Source of the DNA: Solirubrobacterales bacterium | Lineage (GTDB): Bacteria > Actinomycetota > Thermoleophilia > Solirubrobacterales > Solirubrobacteraceae | Reading direction: 5' to 3' | Length of the DNA stretch: 7,520 bases | NCBI GenBank assembly: GCA_017354065.1 | Contig: JAFMRN010000113.1 | Span: 1-7,520 of the forward strand | In this document: piece by piece, positions 1 to 6,192 of the stretch | How positions within the stretch are numbered: position 1 is the first letter of the stretch | Layout: each line of letters begins with the position of its first letter | Position numbers and translations under genes: made by a program | Notes under the pieces: generated by a model | Seen by the model: the letters and a program-made list of their open reading frames with translations, nothing else | What the model was told of the DNA's origin: nothing | The model's database searches: none

Positions 1-806
1 GCCCCGCTCCGGCACCCTCCCGGGATCGCGGCCGTTACCGTCAGCGCGTCACGCACCGCGGCCACATCATGCACCCGGAAGATCGACGCCCCGCGCGTGT
101 AGGCCAGCACGTTGGTTGCGATCGTCGAGCCGAGCCGTGCCGCGGGGTCAGAGACCCCGGTCAGCTTGCCGAGGAAGGACTTGCGTGAGGTTCCGATCAA
201 AACCGGCCGGCCGATCGCAACCAGCTCATCGAGACGCGCCAGCAGCTCGAGGTTGTGCGCGACGGTCTTGCCGAACCCGATCCCAGGGTCGAGGATCACG
301 CGCTCCTCAGCGACCCCCTCTGACACGACAAAGGCGAGCCGCTCCTCAAGGAACGCCTTCACCTCTGAGACCACATCCTCATAGTGGGGATCGCGCTGCA
401 TCGTGCCCGGTTCGCCGAGCATGTGCACGAGGCAGACCTCCGCCCCGCTCTCAGCGGCCAGCGCGCTCATCTCCGTGGGCGCCTTGCGGAACGCCGCTAC
501 GTCGTTGATCAGGCTCGCCCCGGCCTGCACCGCGGCGCGGGCCACACCCGGCTTCATCGTGTCGATCGACAGCTTCGCGCGCCCACTCAGGCCCTCGATC
601 ACCGGCAGTACGCGGGCCAGCTCATCCTCCTCTGAGACCGCCGCCGCACCGGGCCGGGTCGACTCACCACCGACGTCGAGAATCGACGCACCCTCACCCA
701 GCAGCTCCAGACCGTGCGCAACAGCAGCATCAGGGTCGAGGAAAGCGCCACCGTCGGAGAACGAGTCCGGGGTGACGTTCACCACCCCCATGACCTGAAA
801 AGTCAC
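1..806 (-). CDS. folP: Dihydropteroate synthase (FolP), 3' end cut by window edge
   Basis: This cytoplasmic enzyme condenses 6-hydroxymethyl-7,8-dihydropterin pyrophosphate with p-aminobenzoate to give 7,8-dihydropteroate, a step of folate synthesis. I translated it by hand: 268 codons are visible and no stop is reached. Family motifs appear in order: the first pterin loop NVTPDSFSDGG (10-20), DVGGESTRPG (44-53), IDT (81-83), IND (100-102), HMLGEPGTMQ (128-137), DPGIGFGK (173-180), GTSRKSF (205-211, p-aminobenzoate/pterin contacts) and RVHDV (244-248). The usual length is about 270-285 residues, so little is missing. The GTG at 806-804 is chosen because its GTGA overlaps the TGA stop of the upstream gene, suggesting translational coupling. 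The N-terminus is short, with only nine residues before the first motif. An internal ATG at 791 would cut into the first strand and is less likely. Last visible gene of the minus-strand operon. Confidence 0.96.
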   Translation of the reverse strand, partial: MTFQVMGVVNVTPDSFSDGGAFLDPDAAVAHGLELLGEGASILDVGGESTRPGAAAVSEEDELARVLPVIEGLSGRAKLSIDTMKPGVARAAVQAGASLINDVAAFRKAPTEMSALAAESGAEVCLVHMLGEPGTMQRDPHYEDVVSEVKAFLEERLAFVVSEGVAEERVILDPGIGFGKTVAHNLELLARLDELVAIGRPVLIGTSRKSFLGKLTGVSDPAARLGSTIATNVLAYTRGASIFRVHDVAAVRDALTVTAAIPGGCRSG

Positions 807-1165
807 CGCGCCCCAGCACCCGGCCAGCGACCGGTGCGAGCGAAGTACTCGCGCGCCGCCTCCTCCTTGTCCCGGTCGGAGCTGGAGGTCAGCGACAGCC
901 GCACCATGTAGCCGAACAGCCAGATCATGATCGCCGCGATGATCGCCCCGACCCCGATCGCCGACAGCATCGAGTCGGTGTCCGTCGGGGTTGCGACGAA
1001 CACGTTCTGCTGCTGTGACATCTGCTTGACGTCATGCAGATGCCCGCCGGCCAGCGCGATCAACACGATCCCCGCGATCACCAGCGCCAGGGGCAGCCCG
1101 TGGCGCAACAGCAGTACCCACGGCGAGGTCGGCGCCTTGGGTGGACGGGAGCGGGAGCCGGGCAC
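803..1165 (-). CDS. Small two-helix membrane protein of unknown function
   Basis: I do not recognise this 120-residue protein as a named family. It has a basic, proline-containing N-terminus (1-20), a hydrophobic helix at about 24-41, a polar loop containing HDVKQMSQQQN (44-54), a second helix at about 65-90 and a charged C-terminal tail ending in EEAAREYFARTGRWP (101-115). Similar tails occur, to my recollection, in other small actinobacterial membrane proteins. By the positive-inside rule, the basic N-terminus and the charged tail should both be cytoplasmic. The GTG start (1165-1163) directly abuts the TAG stop of ftsH, and the TGA stop overlaps the folP start, so it is almost certainly co-translated with both. 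The tight fit between ftsH and folP makes it a real gene. A link to FtsH, such as adaptor or substrate, is only a guess from position. Confidence 0.85.
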   Translation of the reverse strand: MPGSRSRPPKAPTSPWVLLLRHGLPLALVIAGIVLIALAGGHLHDVKQMSQQQNVFVATPTDTDSMLSAIGVGAIIAAIMIWLFGYMVRLSLTSSSDRDKEEAAREYFARTGRWPGAGAR

Positions 1166-3094
1166 CTACTCGGACGCCAGGCCGGGACGCGGCAGGGGCC
1201 GCGGGTTATCGCGACCGGCGCGCTCAGCTGAGGGCGGCATGGGTACCTGCGGCGGAGGCGGCGCCTCAGCCCCGAAGACCTCTTCCTCGGTCGCCCCGTT
1301 GAGGAGCCGCTCAAACTGGTCGGCCTCGATCGTCTCGCGCTTGATCAGGATCTCGGAGATGCGGTCAAGCGCCTCACGGTGATCGGTCAGGATCGTCTTC
1401 GCCTGGTTGTGGGCGCCCTCGACGATCTGGCGGATCTCAAGGTCGATCTCACGCGCAATCTCATCCGAGTAGTCCGGCTCAGAGGCCATGTCACGGCCCA
1501 GGAACGGCTGGCTCTGGTCGTGGCCGAAGACCCGCGGACCGAGCTTCTCCGACATGCCGAAGCGCATCACCATCTGCTTGGCGGTACCGGTCACCTTCTC
1601 AAGGTCGTTGGAGGCGCCGGTGGTGATCTCGTCGAACACCAACTCCTCCGCGGCACGCCCGCCGAGGCTCATGGCCATCGTGTCGAGCAGCTCCGCGCGC
1701 CGGGTCAGGAACTTGTCCTCACCGGGCATGCTGATCGTGTAACCCAGCGCCTGGCCGCGGGAGATCACGGAGATCTTGTGGATCGGATCCGAGTTCGGCA
1801 GGAAGTGCCCGACTATCGCGTGCCCCATCTCGTGGAACGCGGTGATCCGGCGTTCCTCCTCGGACATCACGCGGGTCTTCTTCTCCGGCCCGGCCACGAC
1901 GCGCATGATCCCCTCTTCCAGCTCCACCTGGGTGATCTCGCGCTTGCCGTTACGCGCTGACAGCAGCGCCGCCTCATTGACCAGGTTGGACAGGTCGGCG
2001 CCGGTGAAGCCCGGGGTCTGCCCGGCCAGCGCCTCCACGTCGATCTCACGCGCCAGCGGCTTGCCGCGGGTGTGAACCTCGAGGATCTTCTTGCGGCCCA
2101 GGCGGTCGGGACGGTCGACCACGATCTGGCGGTCGAAGCGGCCGGGACGCAGCAGCGCCGGATCCAAGATATCCGGACGGTTGGTGGCGGCGATCAAGAT
2201 GATGTTGTCCTTCATCTCGAAGCCGTCCATCTCCACCAGCAGCTGGTTCAGCGTCTGCTCACGCTCATCGTGACCGCCGCCTAGCCCGGCGCCGCGGTGA
2301 CGCCCGACGGCGTCGATCTCGTCCATGAAGATGATGCACGGGCTGTTCTGCTTGGCCTGCTCAAACAGGTCACGAACACGCGACGCGCCGACGCCGACGA
2401 ACATCTCGACGAAATCAGAGCCGGAGATCGAGAAGAACGGGACGCCTGCCTCGCCAGCCACAGCGCGAGCGAGCAGCGTCTTGCCGGTGCCGGGAGGCCC
2501 ATAAAGCAGCACACCCTTGGGGATCCGAGCACCGAGCGCCTGGAACTTCTTGGGGTTCTCAAGGAACTCCTTGATCTCATGCAGCTCCTCAACCGCCTCG
2601 TCGACGCCGGCCACGTCACGGAAGGTGATCTTCGGAGAGTCGACAGCCATGCGCTTGGCGCGTGACTTGCCGAAGCTCATCACCTTCGAGCCGCCGCCCT
2701 GCACCTGGTTCATGAGAATGATCCAGAGGCCGAACATCAGCAGGAACGGCAACAGGTATGTGAGGATCGAGATCCACGGTGAGGACGACTTGTCCTGCAC
2801 GTTCACCGAGCCCGCACCGTCGTTCGCGATCAACTGGTTGGTCAGCGTCGGCAGCGCGTAGTCGGGGTAACCGACCGTGTACTTGCCCCCGCCGTTCTTG
2901 CGCACGACAGAGACCTTGTTGTCCTTCTGATCGAAGGTCGCGGTCTGGATGTCGTGACCCTTGATCTGGGTTACGAACTGCCCGTAGTTGTAGGACTTGG
3001 CGTTCGAGGAACTCCCGATCAGTTTCTGGGCGAAGAACGCCAGCACCACGACAACGAGGATCGGGAAAAGGGCGCTCTTGAAGAAACGAGTCAT
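1166..3094 (-). CDS. ftsH: ATP-dependent zinc metalloprotease FtsH
   Basis: This membrane-anchored AAA+ protease forms hexamers that extract and degrade membrane and short-lived cytoplasmic proteins. The 642-residue length is normal. Domains in order: first membrane helix (about 8-24), extracytoplasmic domain (about 30-105), second membrane helix (about 107-128), AAA+ domain and zinc protease domain. Visible motifs are Walker A GPPGTGKT (199-206), the pore loop around MFVG (231-234), Walker B IIFMDEID (254-261), the second region of homology with arginines R316 and R319, and HEMGH (421-425, zinc ligands H421 and H425, catalytic E422), with D497 in SNDLEK as the likely third zinc ligand. The C-terminus is a Pro-rich, probably disordered tail (610-642). 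All key residues are present. The ATG start lies 42 bases after the hpt stop with no Shine-Dalgarno sequence. The neighbours tilS and hpt are classic partners of ftsH. Confidence 0.99.
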   Translation of the reverse strand: MTRFFKSALFPILVVVVLAFFAQKLIGSSSNAKSYNYGQFVTQIKGHDIQTATFDQKDNKVSVVRKNGGGKYTVGYPDYALPTLTNQLIANDGAGSVNVQDKSSSPWISILTYLLPFLLMFGLWIILMNQVQGGGSKVMSFGKSRAKRMAVDSPKITFRDVAGVDEAVEELHEIKEFLENPKKFQALGARIPKGVLLYGPPGTGKTLLARAVAGEAGVPFFSISGSDFVEMFVGVGASRVRDLFEQAKQNSPCIIFMDEIDAVGRHRGAGLGGGHDEREQTLNQLLVEMDGFEMKDNIILIAATNRPDILDPALLRPGRFDRQIVVDRPDRLGRKKILEVHTRGKPLAREIDVEALAGQTPGFTGADLSNLVNEAALLSARNGKREITQVELEEGIMRVVAGPEKKTRVMSEEERRITAFHEMGHAIVGHFLPNSDPIHKISVISRGQALGYTISMPGEDKFLTRRAELLDTMAMSLGGRAAEELVFDEITTGASNDLEKVTGTAKQMVMRFGMSEKLGPRVFGHDQSQPFLGRDMASEPDYSDEIAREIDLEIRQIVEGAHNQAKTILTDHREALDRISEILIKRETIEADQFERLLNGATEEEVFGAEAPPPPQVPMPPSAERAGRDNPRPLPRPGLASE

Positions 3095-3106
3095 CGGCGG
3101 AGAAGT

Positions 3107-3151
3107 GTTAACGCTAGCAGCGTCATGACGAAGTTCTTACTGGTTTAAACC
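3107..3151. repeat. Cluster of short dyads at the hpt-ftsH junction
   Basis: Several small inverted repeats lie around the hpt stop and in the gap before ftsH: ACGCT-AGC-AGCGT (3111-3123), the perfect palindrome CGTCATGACG (3121-3130) and the perfect palindrome GGTTTAAACC (3142-3151, over the last hpt codons). GTTAAC and GCTAGC (3107-3118) sit next to them. They could be a weak processing or regulatory site ahead of ftsH. None resembles an intrinsic terminator because no U-tract follows, and the arms are short enough for chance. Confidence 0.3.
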
Positions 3152-3682
3152 GGCCACGTACGGGAGGTTGCGGTAGCGCTCGCCGTGGTCCAGGCCGTAG
3201 CCGATCACAAACTGGTCCGGCAGCTCGAACCCGACGTAGCGCGGCTCCAGGTCGACCTTGCGGGCGCCCGGCTTGATCAGCAGAGCGCAGACCTCCAGCG
3301 ACGCGGGCTGGCGCGCGGCGAGGTTGCGCAGCAGGTACTGCAGCGTCAGGCCCGAGTCGACGATGTCCTCGACGATCACCACGTCCCGCCCCTCGATCGA
3401 GGCGTCCAGGTCCTTGAGGATCCGGACGACGCCTGAACTCTTGGTCGAGGAGCCGTACGAGGAGATCGCCATGAAGTCGACCTCGACCGGGACCGTCAGG
3501 GCCCGCATCAGGTCCGACAGGAAGAACACGGCGCCCTTCAGCACGCCGATCAACAGCAGGTCGCGGTCCTGGTAGTCGACGGAGATCGCGGCCGCAAGCT
3601 CCTTTACACGGCAGGTGAGATCGTCCGCAGGGACGAGAATCTCCCCGATTGCGGCGTCGTTCCGCGAGGTCACCGGACCCAT
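3137..3682 (-). CDS. hpt: Hypoxanthine(-guanine) phosphoribosyltransferase
   Basis: This cytoplasmic purine salvage enzyme transfers phosphoribose from PRPP to hypoxanthine, and often to guanine, giving IMP or GMP. The 181-residue length is typical. Motifs seen: LKGAVFF (48-54) with the cis-peptide LKG loop; the flexible loop SSYG (74-77); the PRPP-binding loop VEDIVDSGLTL (104-114) with the acidic pair E105/D106; K137 in the base-binding strand; and the C-terminal signature HGERYRNLPYV (166-176), which varies slightly from the common YDERYRNLPYI. The ATG at 3682 is four bases after the tilS stop and gives the expected N-terminus before the first conserved strand. There is no Shine-Dalgarno sequence, so translation is probably coupled to tilS. 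A purine nucleoside phosphorylase that could supply its substrate is transcribed divergently from the head of this operon. Confidence 0.98.
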   Translation of the reverse strand: MGPVTSRNDAAIGEILVPADDLTCRVKELAAAISVDYQDRDLLLIGVLKGAVFFLSDLMRALTVPVEVDFMAISSYGSSTKSSGVVRILKDLDASIEGRDVVIVEDIVDSGLTLQYLLRNLAARQPASLEVCALLIKPGARKVDLEPRYVGFELPDQFVIGYGLDHGERYRNLPYVAGLNQ

Positions 3683-3686
3683 TGTG

Positions 3687-4577
3687 TCAGCGCGATAGCC
3701 GTGGCGTCCGCTCGAAGCTCAACACGCCATGACGCGTAACCGCCCGCACCCCGCTGGGCAGGTCGAGCTTCGCGTCATCGGACATCGCCAGGATCTCAGG
3801 CGTACGGCGCGCCACGCCGGCCGCCGGAGCCCCGTCCAGGGCCTGATCGGCCATCCGCTGAATCGCGAGTCTCGCAAGCGCCGGCGGCTGCTCTCTCAGA
3901 GCAGCCAGGGACCCCGACACGCGGTCCACAGCCGCCTCGAGCACCTCGGCCTCATCGCGCAACAGCTCGGCGAGCGCCAGCACGTTGGCCTCCGCGCCGG
4001 GGTGCAGCTCTGCCAGCAGCGGCACCAGCTCATTGCGGATCCGGTTGCGCACGTAGCGGTCTGAGGCGTTGCTCGGGTCATCGCGCCAGCTCAGCCCGCG
4101 CGCGCGGCAGTAGGCGGTCGTGTCCGCGCGCGTATAAGACAGCAGCGGCCGGATCAAGCTCCCCTCGCGCGGACGCATGCCGAGCAGCGCGCGGCGCGAG
4201 GGCGAGGAGATCAGGCGGTAGAGGATCGTCTCGAGCTGGTCACTGGCCGTGTGCGCGACCGCGACGTCTCCGGTTTTGGCGGCCTTTGAGGCCGCCGCAT
4301 AACGCGCGTCTCTAGCCCAGGCCTGGAGGTTGCCGACCGGCGGGCCGGGCGGATACTCAACCGTCAACGGCACGCCGAGCTGCTCACACAGCGCCTCACA
4401 GTGCTGCTGATCCAGATCCGAGTCATCCCTCAACCTGTAGTTGAGGTGCAGGGCTCGCACCCGGTTGGTGATCCGCGCGGCGAGGTCCAGCAGGCACACG
4501 GAGTCGCGGCCGCCCGAGAGCAGCACCAACACGTCTTGGCCGGGCGCGAGCAGACGGATCTGCTCGGGCTCGATCAA
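3687..4577 (-). CDS. tilS: tRNA(Ile)-lysidine synthetase TilS
   Basis: TilS uses ATP to attach lysine to C34 of the CAU anticodon of a minor tRNA-Ile, changing its decoding from AUG to AUA. The 296-residue protein shows the N-type ATP pyrophosphatase P-loop SGGRDS (21-26), the motif HTASDQLET (109-117), PLLSYTR (144-150) and the family block from WRDDPSN (164-170) through RYVRNRIRNELVPLL (174-188). In the second motif the usual ADDQ is ASDQ, so the first Asp is Ser112. The protein is shorter than the roughly 430 residues of the E. coli enzyme and lacks a clear C-terminal TilS domain, as is common in actinobacteria. The start is TTG (4577-4575), whose TTGA overlaps the TGA stop of the upstream gene. 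No other early start preserves the P-loop context so well. It is followed by hpt after four bases. Confidence 0.97.
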   Translation of the reverse strand: MIEPEQIRLLAPGQDVLVLLSGGRDSVCLLDLAARITNRVRALHLNYRLRDDSDLDQQHCEALCEQLGVPLTVEYPPGPPVGNLQAWARDARYAAASKAAKTGDVAVAHTASDQLETILYRLISSPSRRALLGMRPREGSLIRPLLSYTRADTTAYCRARGLSWRDDPSNASDRYVRNRIRNELVPLLAELHPGAEANVLALAELLRDEAEVLEAAVDRVSGSLAALREQPPALARLAIQRMADQALDGAPAAGVARRTPEILAMSDDAKLDLPSGVRAVTRHGVLSFERTPRLSR

Positions 4578-5002
4578 ATTTCGAGGTGCGGGTAGTCGGC
4601 AGCGATCATCTGCCGATAGCGCGCGTTCAACGGCTTGATGATCGGCAGCAGGACGAGCGCCGCGCGGACGTCACCGGCAGCCTTGATCCGGCGCCGGGCG
4701 ATCGCGATCGCGACGTTCTCCTTGCCCTGGAAGTAGCGGTTGGCGACCTCGGAGGCCATCGACATCTTGACCTTCGGCTCCCAGTCGACCTCGTCGTTCC
4801 AGGCCCACTCGAGGTAGTGGCCCTCGTCGGTGGACTTGCTCGGACCGATGTTCACGACCAGGTCGTAATCGGTGAACTCGAAGCGCTGGGGCGTGTCTGC
4901 GTCGCGCAGCTTCGGACCCATATCCGGGTCGTCGCTCATCAGCGCGAACGCTTTATCCATGACCTCACGGAACTCGCCCGCGGAGTTGAACGTGCCCGCC
5001 AC
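4574..5002 (-). CDS. SCP2-like sterol/lipid-binding domain protein
   Basis: This 142-residue soluble protein looks like a single SCP2 (sterol carrier protein 2-like) domain. An N-terminal helix (about 7-24) is followed by strands around QRFEFTDYDLVVNIG (39-53) and YLEWAWND (63-70), then the typical strand KVKMSMASEVANRYFQGKEN (77-96) and the helix-rich end IKAAGDVRAALVLLPIIKPL (106-125), which matches the family's helix-to-helix pattern ending in a proline-containing turn. There is no signal peptide, so it is probably cytoplasmic and binds a lipid or other hydrophobic ligand. The GTG at 5002 is chosen because upstream codons run into the divergent gene and give low-quality sequence. A TACACT -10 also lies 7 bases before it, and an ATG at 4960 would remove the first helix. 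It heads the operon and overlaps tilS by four bases. Ligand unknown; family assignment from pattern only. Confidence 0.78.
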   Translation of the reverse strand: MAGTFNSAGEFREVMDKAFALMSDDPDMGPKLRDADTPQRFEFTDYDLVVNIGPSKSTDEGHYLEWAWNDEVDWEPKVKMSMASEVANRYFQGKENVAIAIARRRIKAAGDVRAALVLLPIIKPLNARYRQMIAADYPHLEI

Positions 5003-5015
5003 GCGGCGCAGTGTA
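5003..5015 (-). promoter_or_regulatory. Probable leaderless promoter of the SCP2-tilS-hpt-ftsH-folP operon
   Basis: On the minus strand, TACACT (5015-5010) fits the actinobacterial -10 consensus TANNNT. It is followed by 7 bases and then the GTG start at 5002. With transcription beginning about 7 bases after the -10, the mRNA would start at the GTG itself. No -35 box is obvious. This is a pattern call; transcript ends are not known. Confidence 0.55.
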
Positions 5016-5023
5016 GACCGATT

Positions 5024-5036
5024 TAGGATCCGCCCC
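5024..5036 (+). promoter_or_regulatory. Probable leaderless promoter of the purine nucleoside phosphorylase gene
   Basis: TAGGAT (5024-5029) matches TANNNT and stands exactly 7 bases before the GTG at 5037, mirroring the promoter on the other strand. Only 8 bases separate the two -10 hexamers, so polymerase could probably occupy just one at a time. No clear -35 element is seen; its position would fall inside the start of the divergent gene. Confidence 0.55.
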
Positions 5037-5690
5037 GTGCCGATCCACCTCCAGACCCACGCGCCGCTCGCGGAGCGGGTGCTGCTACCCGGGGACCCCG
5101 GACGCGCGCTGCGCCTGGCCAAGGAGCTGCTCGACGAGCCGAAGATGTTCAACCACAATCGCGGACTGTGGGGTTACAGCGGCACGGCGCGCGCCGACGG
5201 CCGGCCGCTCAGCATCCAGTCGACGGGCATGGGCGGGCCGAGCGCGGCGATCGTCGTATCCGAGCTGATCGACCTGGGCGCCACCGAGCTGCTGCGCGTG
5301 GGCACCTGCGGCGCGCTCGCACCGGAGCTGGAGCTGGGCCAGCTGCTGGCCGTCAGTGAGGCGCTGTGTGAGGACGGGACCAGCCGCGCGCTGGGTGCCG
5401 CTCGCAGCGTCGCCGCCGACCCGGAGATGTTGGGGCGCCTCAGCGCCCCGGCCGCGAGGATCGTCACGACCGACCTGTTCTATGACGCTCCGGACCTGTC
5501 GGCCACCGGCGCCCAAGCCGTCGAGATGGAGACGGCGGCGATCTTCACGCTCGCCCGGCGCCGCGGCGTGCGCGCCGGCGCCGCCCTGCTGGTCACCGAC
5601 CTGCTCGGGGAGGGGCGGGTACGGATCTCTGATCACCAGCTGGCCGGCGGCGAGCTGGAGCTAGGACGACTCGCCGTCAGCGCCCTTTGA
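5037..5690 (+). CDS. deoD: Purine nucleoside phosphorylase, DeoD-type
   Basis: This enzyme cleaves purine nucleosides with phosphate to give the free base and ribose-1-phosphate. The 217 residues carry the DeoD/PNP-UDP family pattern: an N-terminal histidine in MPIHLQTHAP, LPGDPGRA (17-24, phosphate site), NRGLWGYSG (41-49), GTGMGGPSA (62-70), LRVGTCGAL (86-94, with phosphate-binding R87) and VEMETAA (162-168, ribose site E163-M164-E165). VTD (186-188) places D188 where E. coli DeoD has catalytic D204. The matching catalytic arginine is not clearly placed; R194 or R196 are candidates. The protein is slightly shorter than the usual 235-240. The GTG start gives the standard N-terminus, while the open frame upstream overlaps the divergent gene and lacks family sequence. 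Its 3' end overlaps the convergent phasin-like gene by 30 bases. Related nucleosides such as uridine cannot be excluded as substrate. Confidence 0.88.
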   Translation: MPIHLQTHAPLAERVLLPGDPGRALRLAKELLDEPKMFNHNRGLWGYSGTARADGRPLSIQSTGMGGPSAAIVVSELIDLGATELLRVGTCGALAPELELGQLLAVSEALCEDGTSRALGAARSVAADPEMLGRLSAPAARIVTTDLFYDAPDLSATGAQAVEMETAAIFTLARRRGVRAGAALLVTDLLGEGRVRISDHQLAGGELELGRLAVSAL

Positions 5691-6053
5691 GAGCTGGGTC
5701 TCGATCCGCGCGAGCGTCTCCTCGATCGCGGTGAGGCGCTTCTCCACCGCACCCGCACCTTCGAGCCGCTCCGACAGACGGTCGATCCCGTCCTCCACGC
5801 CCTCGATCCGCTGAGCTACGCTGCGAACCCGGCGCGTCAAGCGCTCGATGTCCGCGGCCGAGGGCAGGTTCAAGGCGCTCATAGCCACTTCCTGGGCCCG
5901 GGTCGCGCGCTCACGCGTCTCAAACACAGTGGTCAGCGCACCGGTTACCACCGGGCTCTGCAACAGGTCCTGGGCGAGCTTGCCGATCGCCTCCTCGCCC
6001 TGGCGTCGCAGCGGCGCTCGGCCTCGTTCTGGCTCAGATGGAATCTCGGGCAC
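5661..6053 (-). CDS. Phasin-like coiled-coil protein
   Basis: This 130-residue acidic/basic helical protein has no signal peptide or membrane helix. It has an N-terminal Pro/Arg-rich stretch (1-17), an amphipathic helical part (18-58) and the segment SALNLPSAADIERL (59-72), then a long heptad-like coiled coil (about 68-122) ending in a polar tail. A helix followed by NLP and a coiled coil resembles phasin or PhaE/PhaF-type proteins linked to polyhydroxyalkanoate granules, so I infer a granule-associated or scaffolding role. No PHA synthase gene is visible here to support this. The GTG at 6053 is chosen because TAGTTT lies 7 bases upstream and the frame further upstream runs antisense to the next gene with no helical character. 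The stop codon lies inside the 3' end of the convergent phosphorylase gene. Confidence 0.72.
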   Translation of the reverse strand: MPEIPSEPERGRAPLRRQGEEAIGKLAQDLLQSPVVTGALTTVFETRERATRAQEVAMSALNLPSAADIERLTRRVRSVAQRIEGVEDGIDRLSERLEGAGAVEKRLTAIEETLARIETQLSKGADGESS

Positions 6054-6066
6054 TCCAGGGAAACTA
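6054..6066 (-). promoter_or_regulatory. Probable leaderless promoter of the phasin-like gene
   Basis: On the minus strand, TAGTTT (6066-6061) matches TANNNT and is followed by 7 bases and the GTG at 6053. This is the same geometry as at the divergent pair near 5020. The -35 position (about 6084-6089) falls inside or beside the dyad at 6074-6088, so a protein bound there could block the promoter. Confidence 0.5.
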
Positions 6067-6073
6067 GCGCCTG

Positions 6074-6088
6074 ACCTAACCGTTAGGT
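6074..6088. promoter_or_regulatory. Perfect 15-base dyad, candidate operator
   Basis: ACCTAAC-C-GTTAGGT has perfect 7-base arms around one central base. It lies in the divergent region, over the -35 area of the phasin-like gene and about 30 bases upstream of the candidate -35 of the transglycosylase gene. The size and symmetry are typical of operators for dimeric helix-turn-helix repressors, for instance of the TetR family; which protein binds is unknown, and no regulator gene is in the window. Confidence 0.5.
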
Positions 6089-6117
6089 GAAACGTCTGTG
6101 CCAGCGAAGGTTCAAAA

Positions 6118-6146
6118 TTGAAAAGCCCCAAGCAGGTCAGTAGCGT
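6118..6146 (+). promoter_or_regulatory. Candidate housekeeping-type promoter of the transglycosylase gene
   Basis: TTGAAA (6118-6123) and TAGCGT (6141-6146) are separated by exactly 17 bases, a good match to a vegetative sigma factor promoter (TTGACA, TANNNT). Transcription would begin near 6153 and give a leader of about 40 bases before the GTG at 6193. Unlike the other promoters here, this one has a recognisable -35 and a leader. Confidence 0.5.
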
Positions 6147-6163
6147 CCGAATCCGACGCGGTC

Positions 6164-6185
6164 CCGGCCGGGAGCGTGCGGCCGG
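6164..6185 (+). other. GC-rich leader hairpin upstream of the transglycosylase start
   Basis: CCGGCC (6164-6169) and GGCCGG (6180-6185) can form a six-pair stem around a ten-base loop that contains GGGAG. The stem ends seven bases before the GTG at 6193. It could influence translation of this leader, since the only purine-rich Shine-Dalgarno-like stretch sits in its loop. In DNA this GC-rich, such a stem can arise by chance. Confidence 0.35.
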
Positions 6186-6192
6186 CAAGAAT

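Noticed and set aside
1379..1960. Long plus-strand open frame antisense to ftsH (193 codons).
   Set aside because: It lies entirely over conserved ftsH codons, its His/Leu/Asp/Arg-heavy composition is that of a GC-rich shadow frame, and it has no recognisable motif.
3095..3136. Internal promoter for ftsH, using TAGCGT (3116-3111, minus strand).
   Set aside because: The hexamer fits TANNNT, but no acceptable -35 lies at 16-18 bases and the distance to the ATG does not fit the leaderless pattern; kept only as a weak possibility.
4872..5036. Upstream extension of the phosphorylase gene to an ATG at 4872.
   Set aside because: The added 55 residues are antisense to the SCP2-like gene and have no family similarity; the GTG at 5037 gives the normal DeoD N-terminus.
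5003..5158. Upstream extension of the SCP2-like gene to 5158.
   Set aside because: The extra residues are Ser/Arg/Trp-rich, run antisense to the phosphorylase start and cross both candidate promoters.
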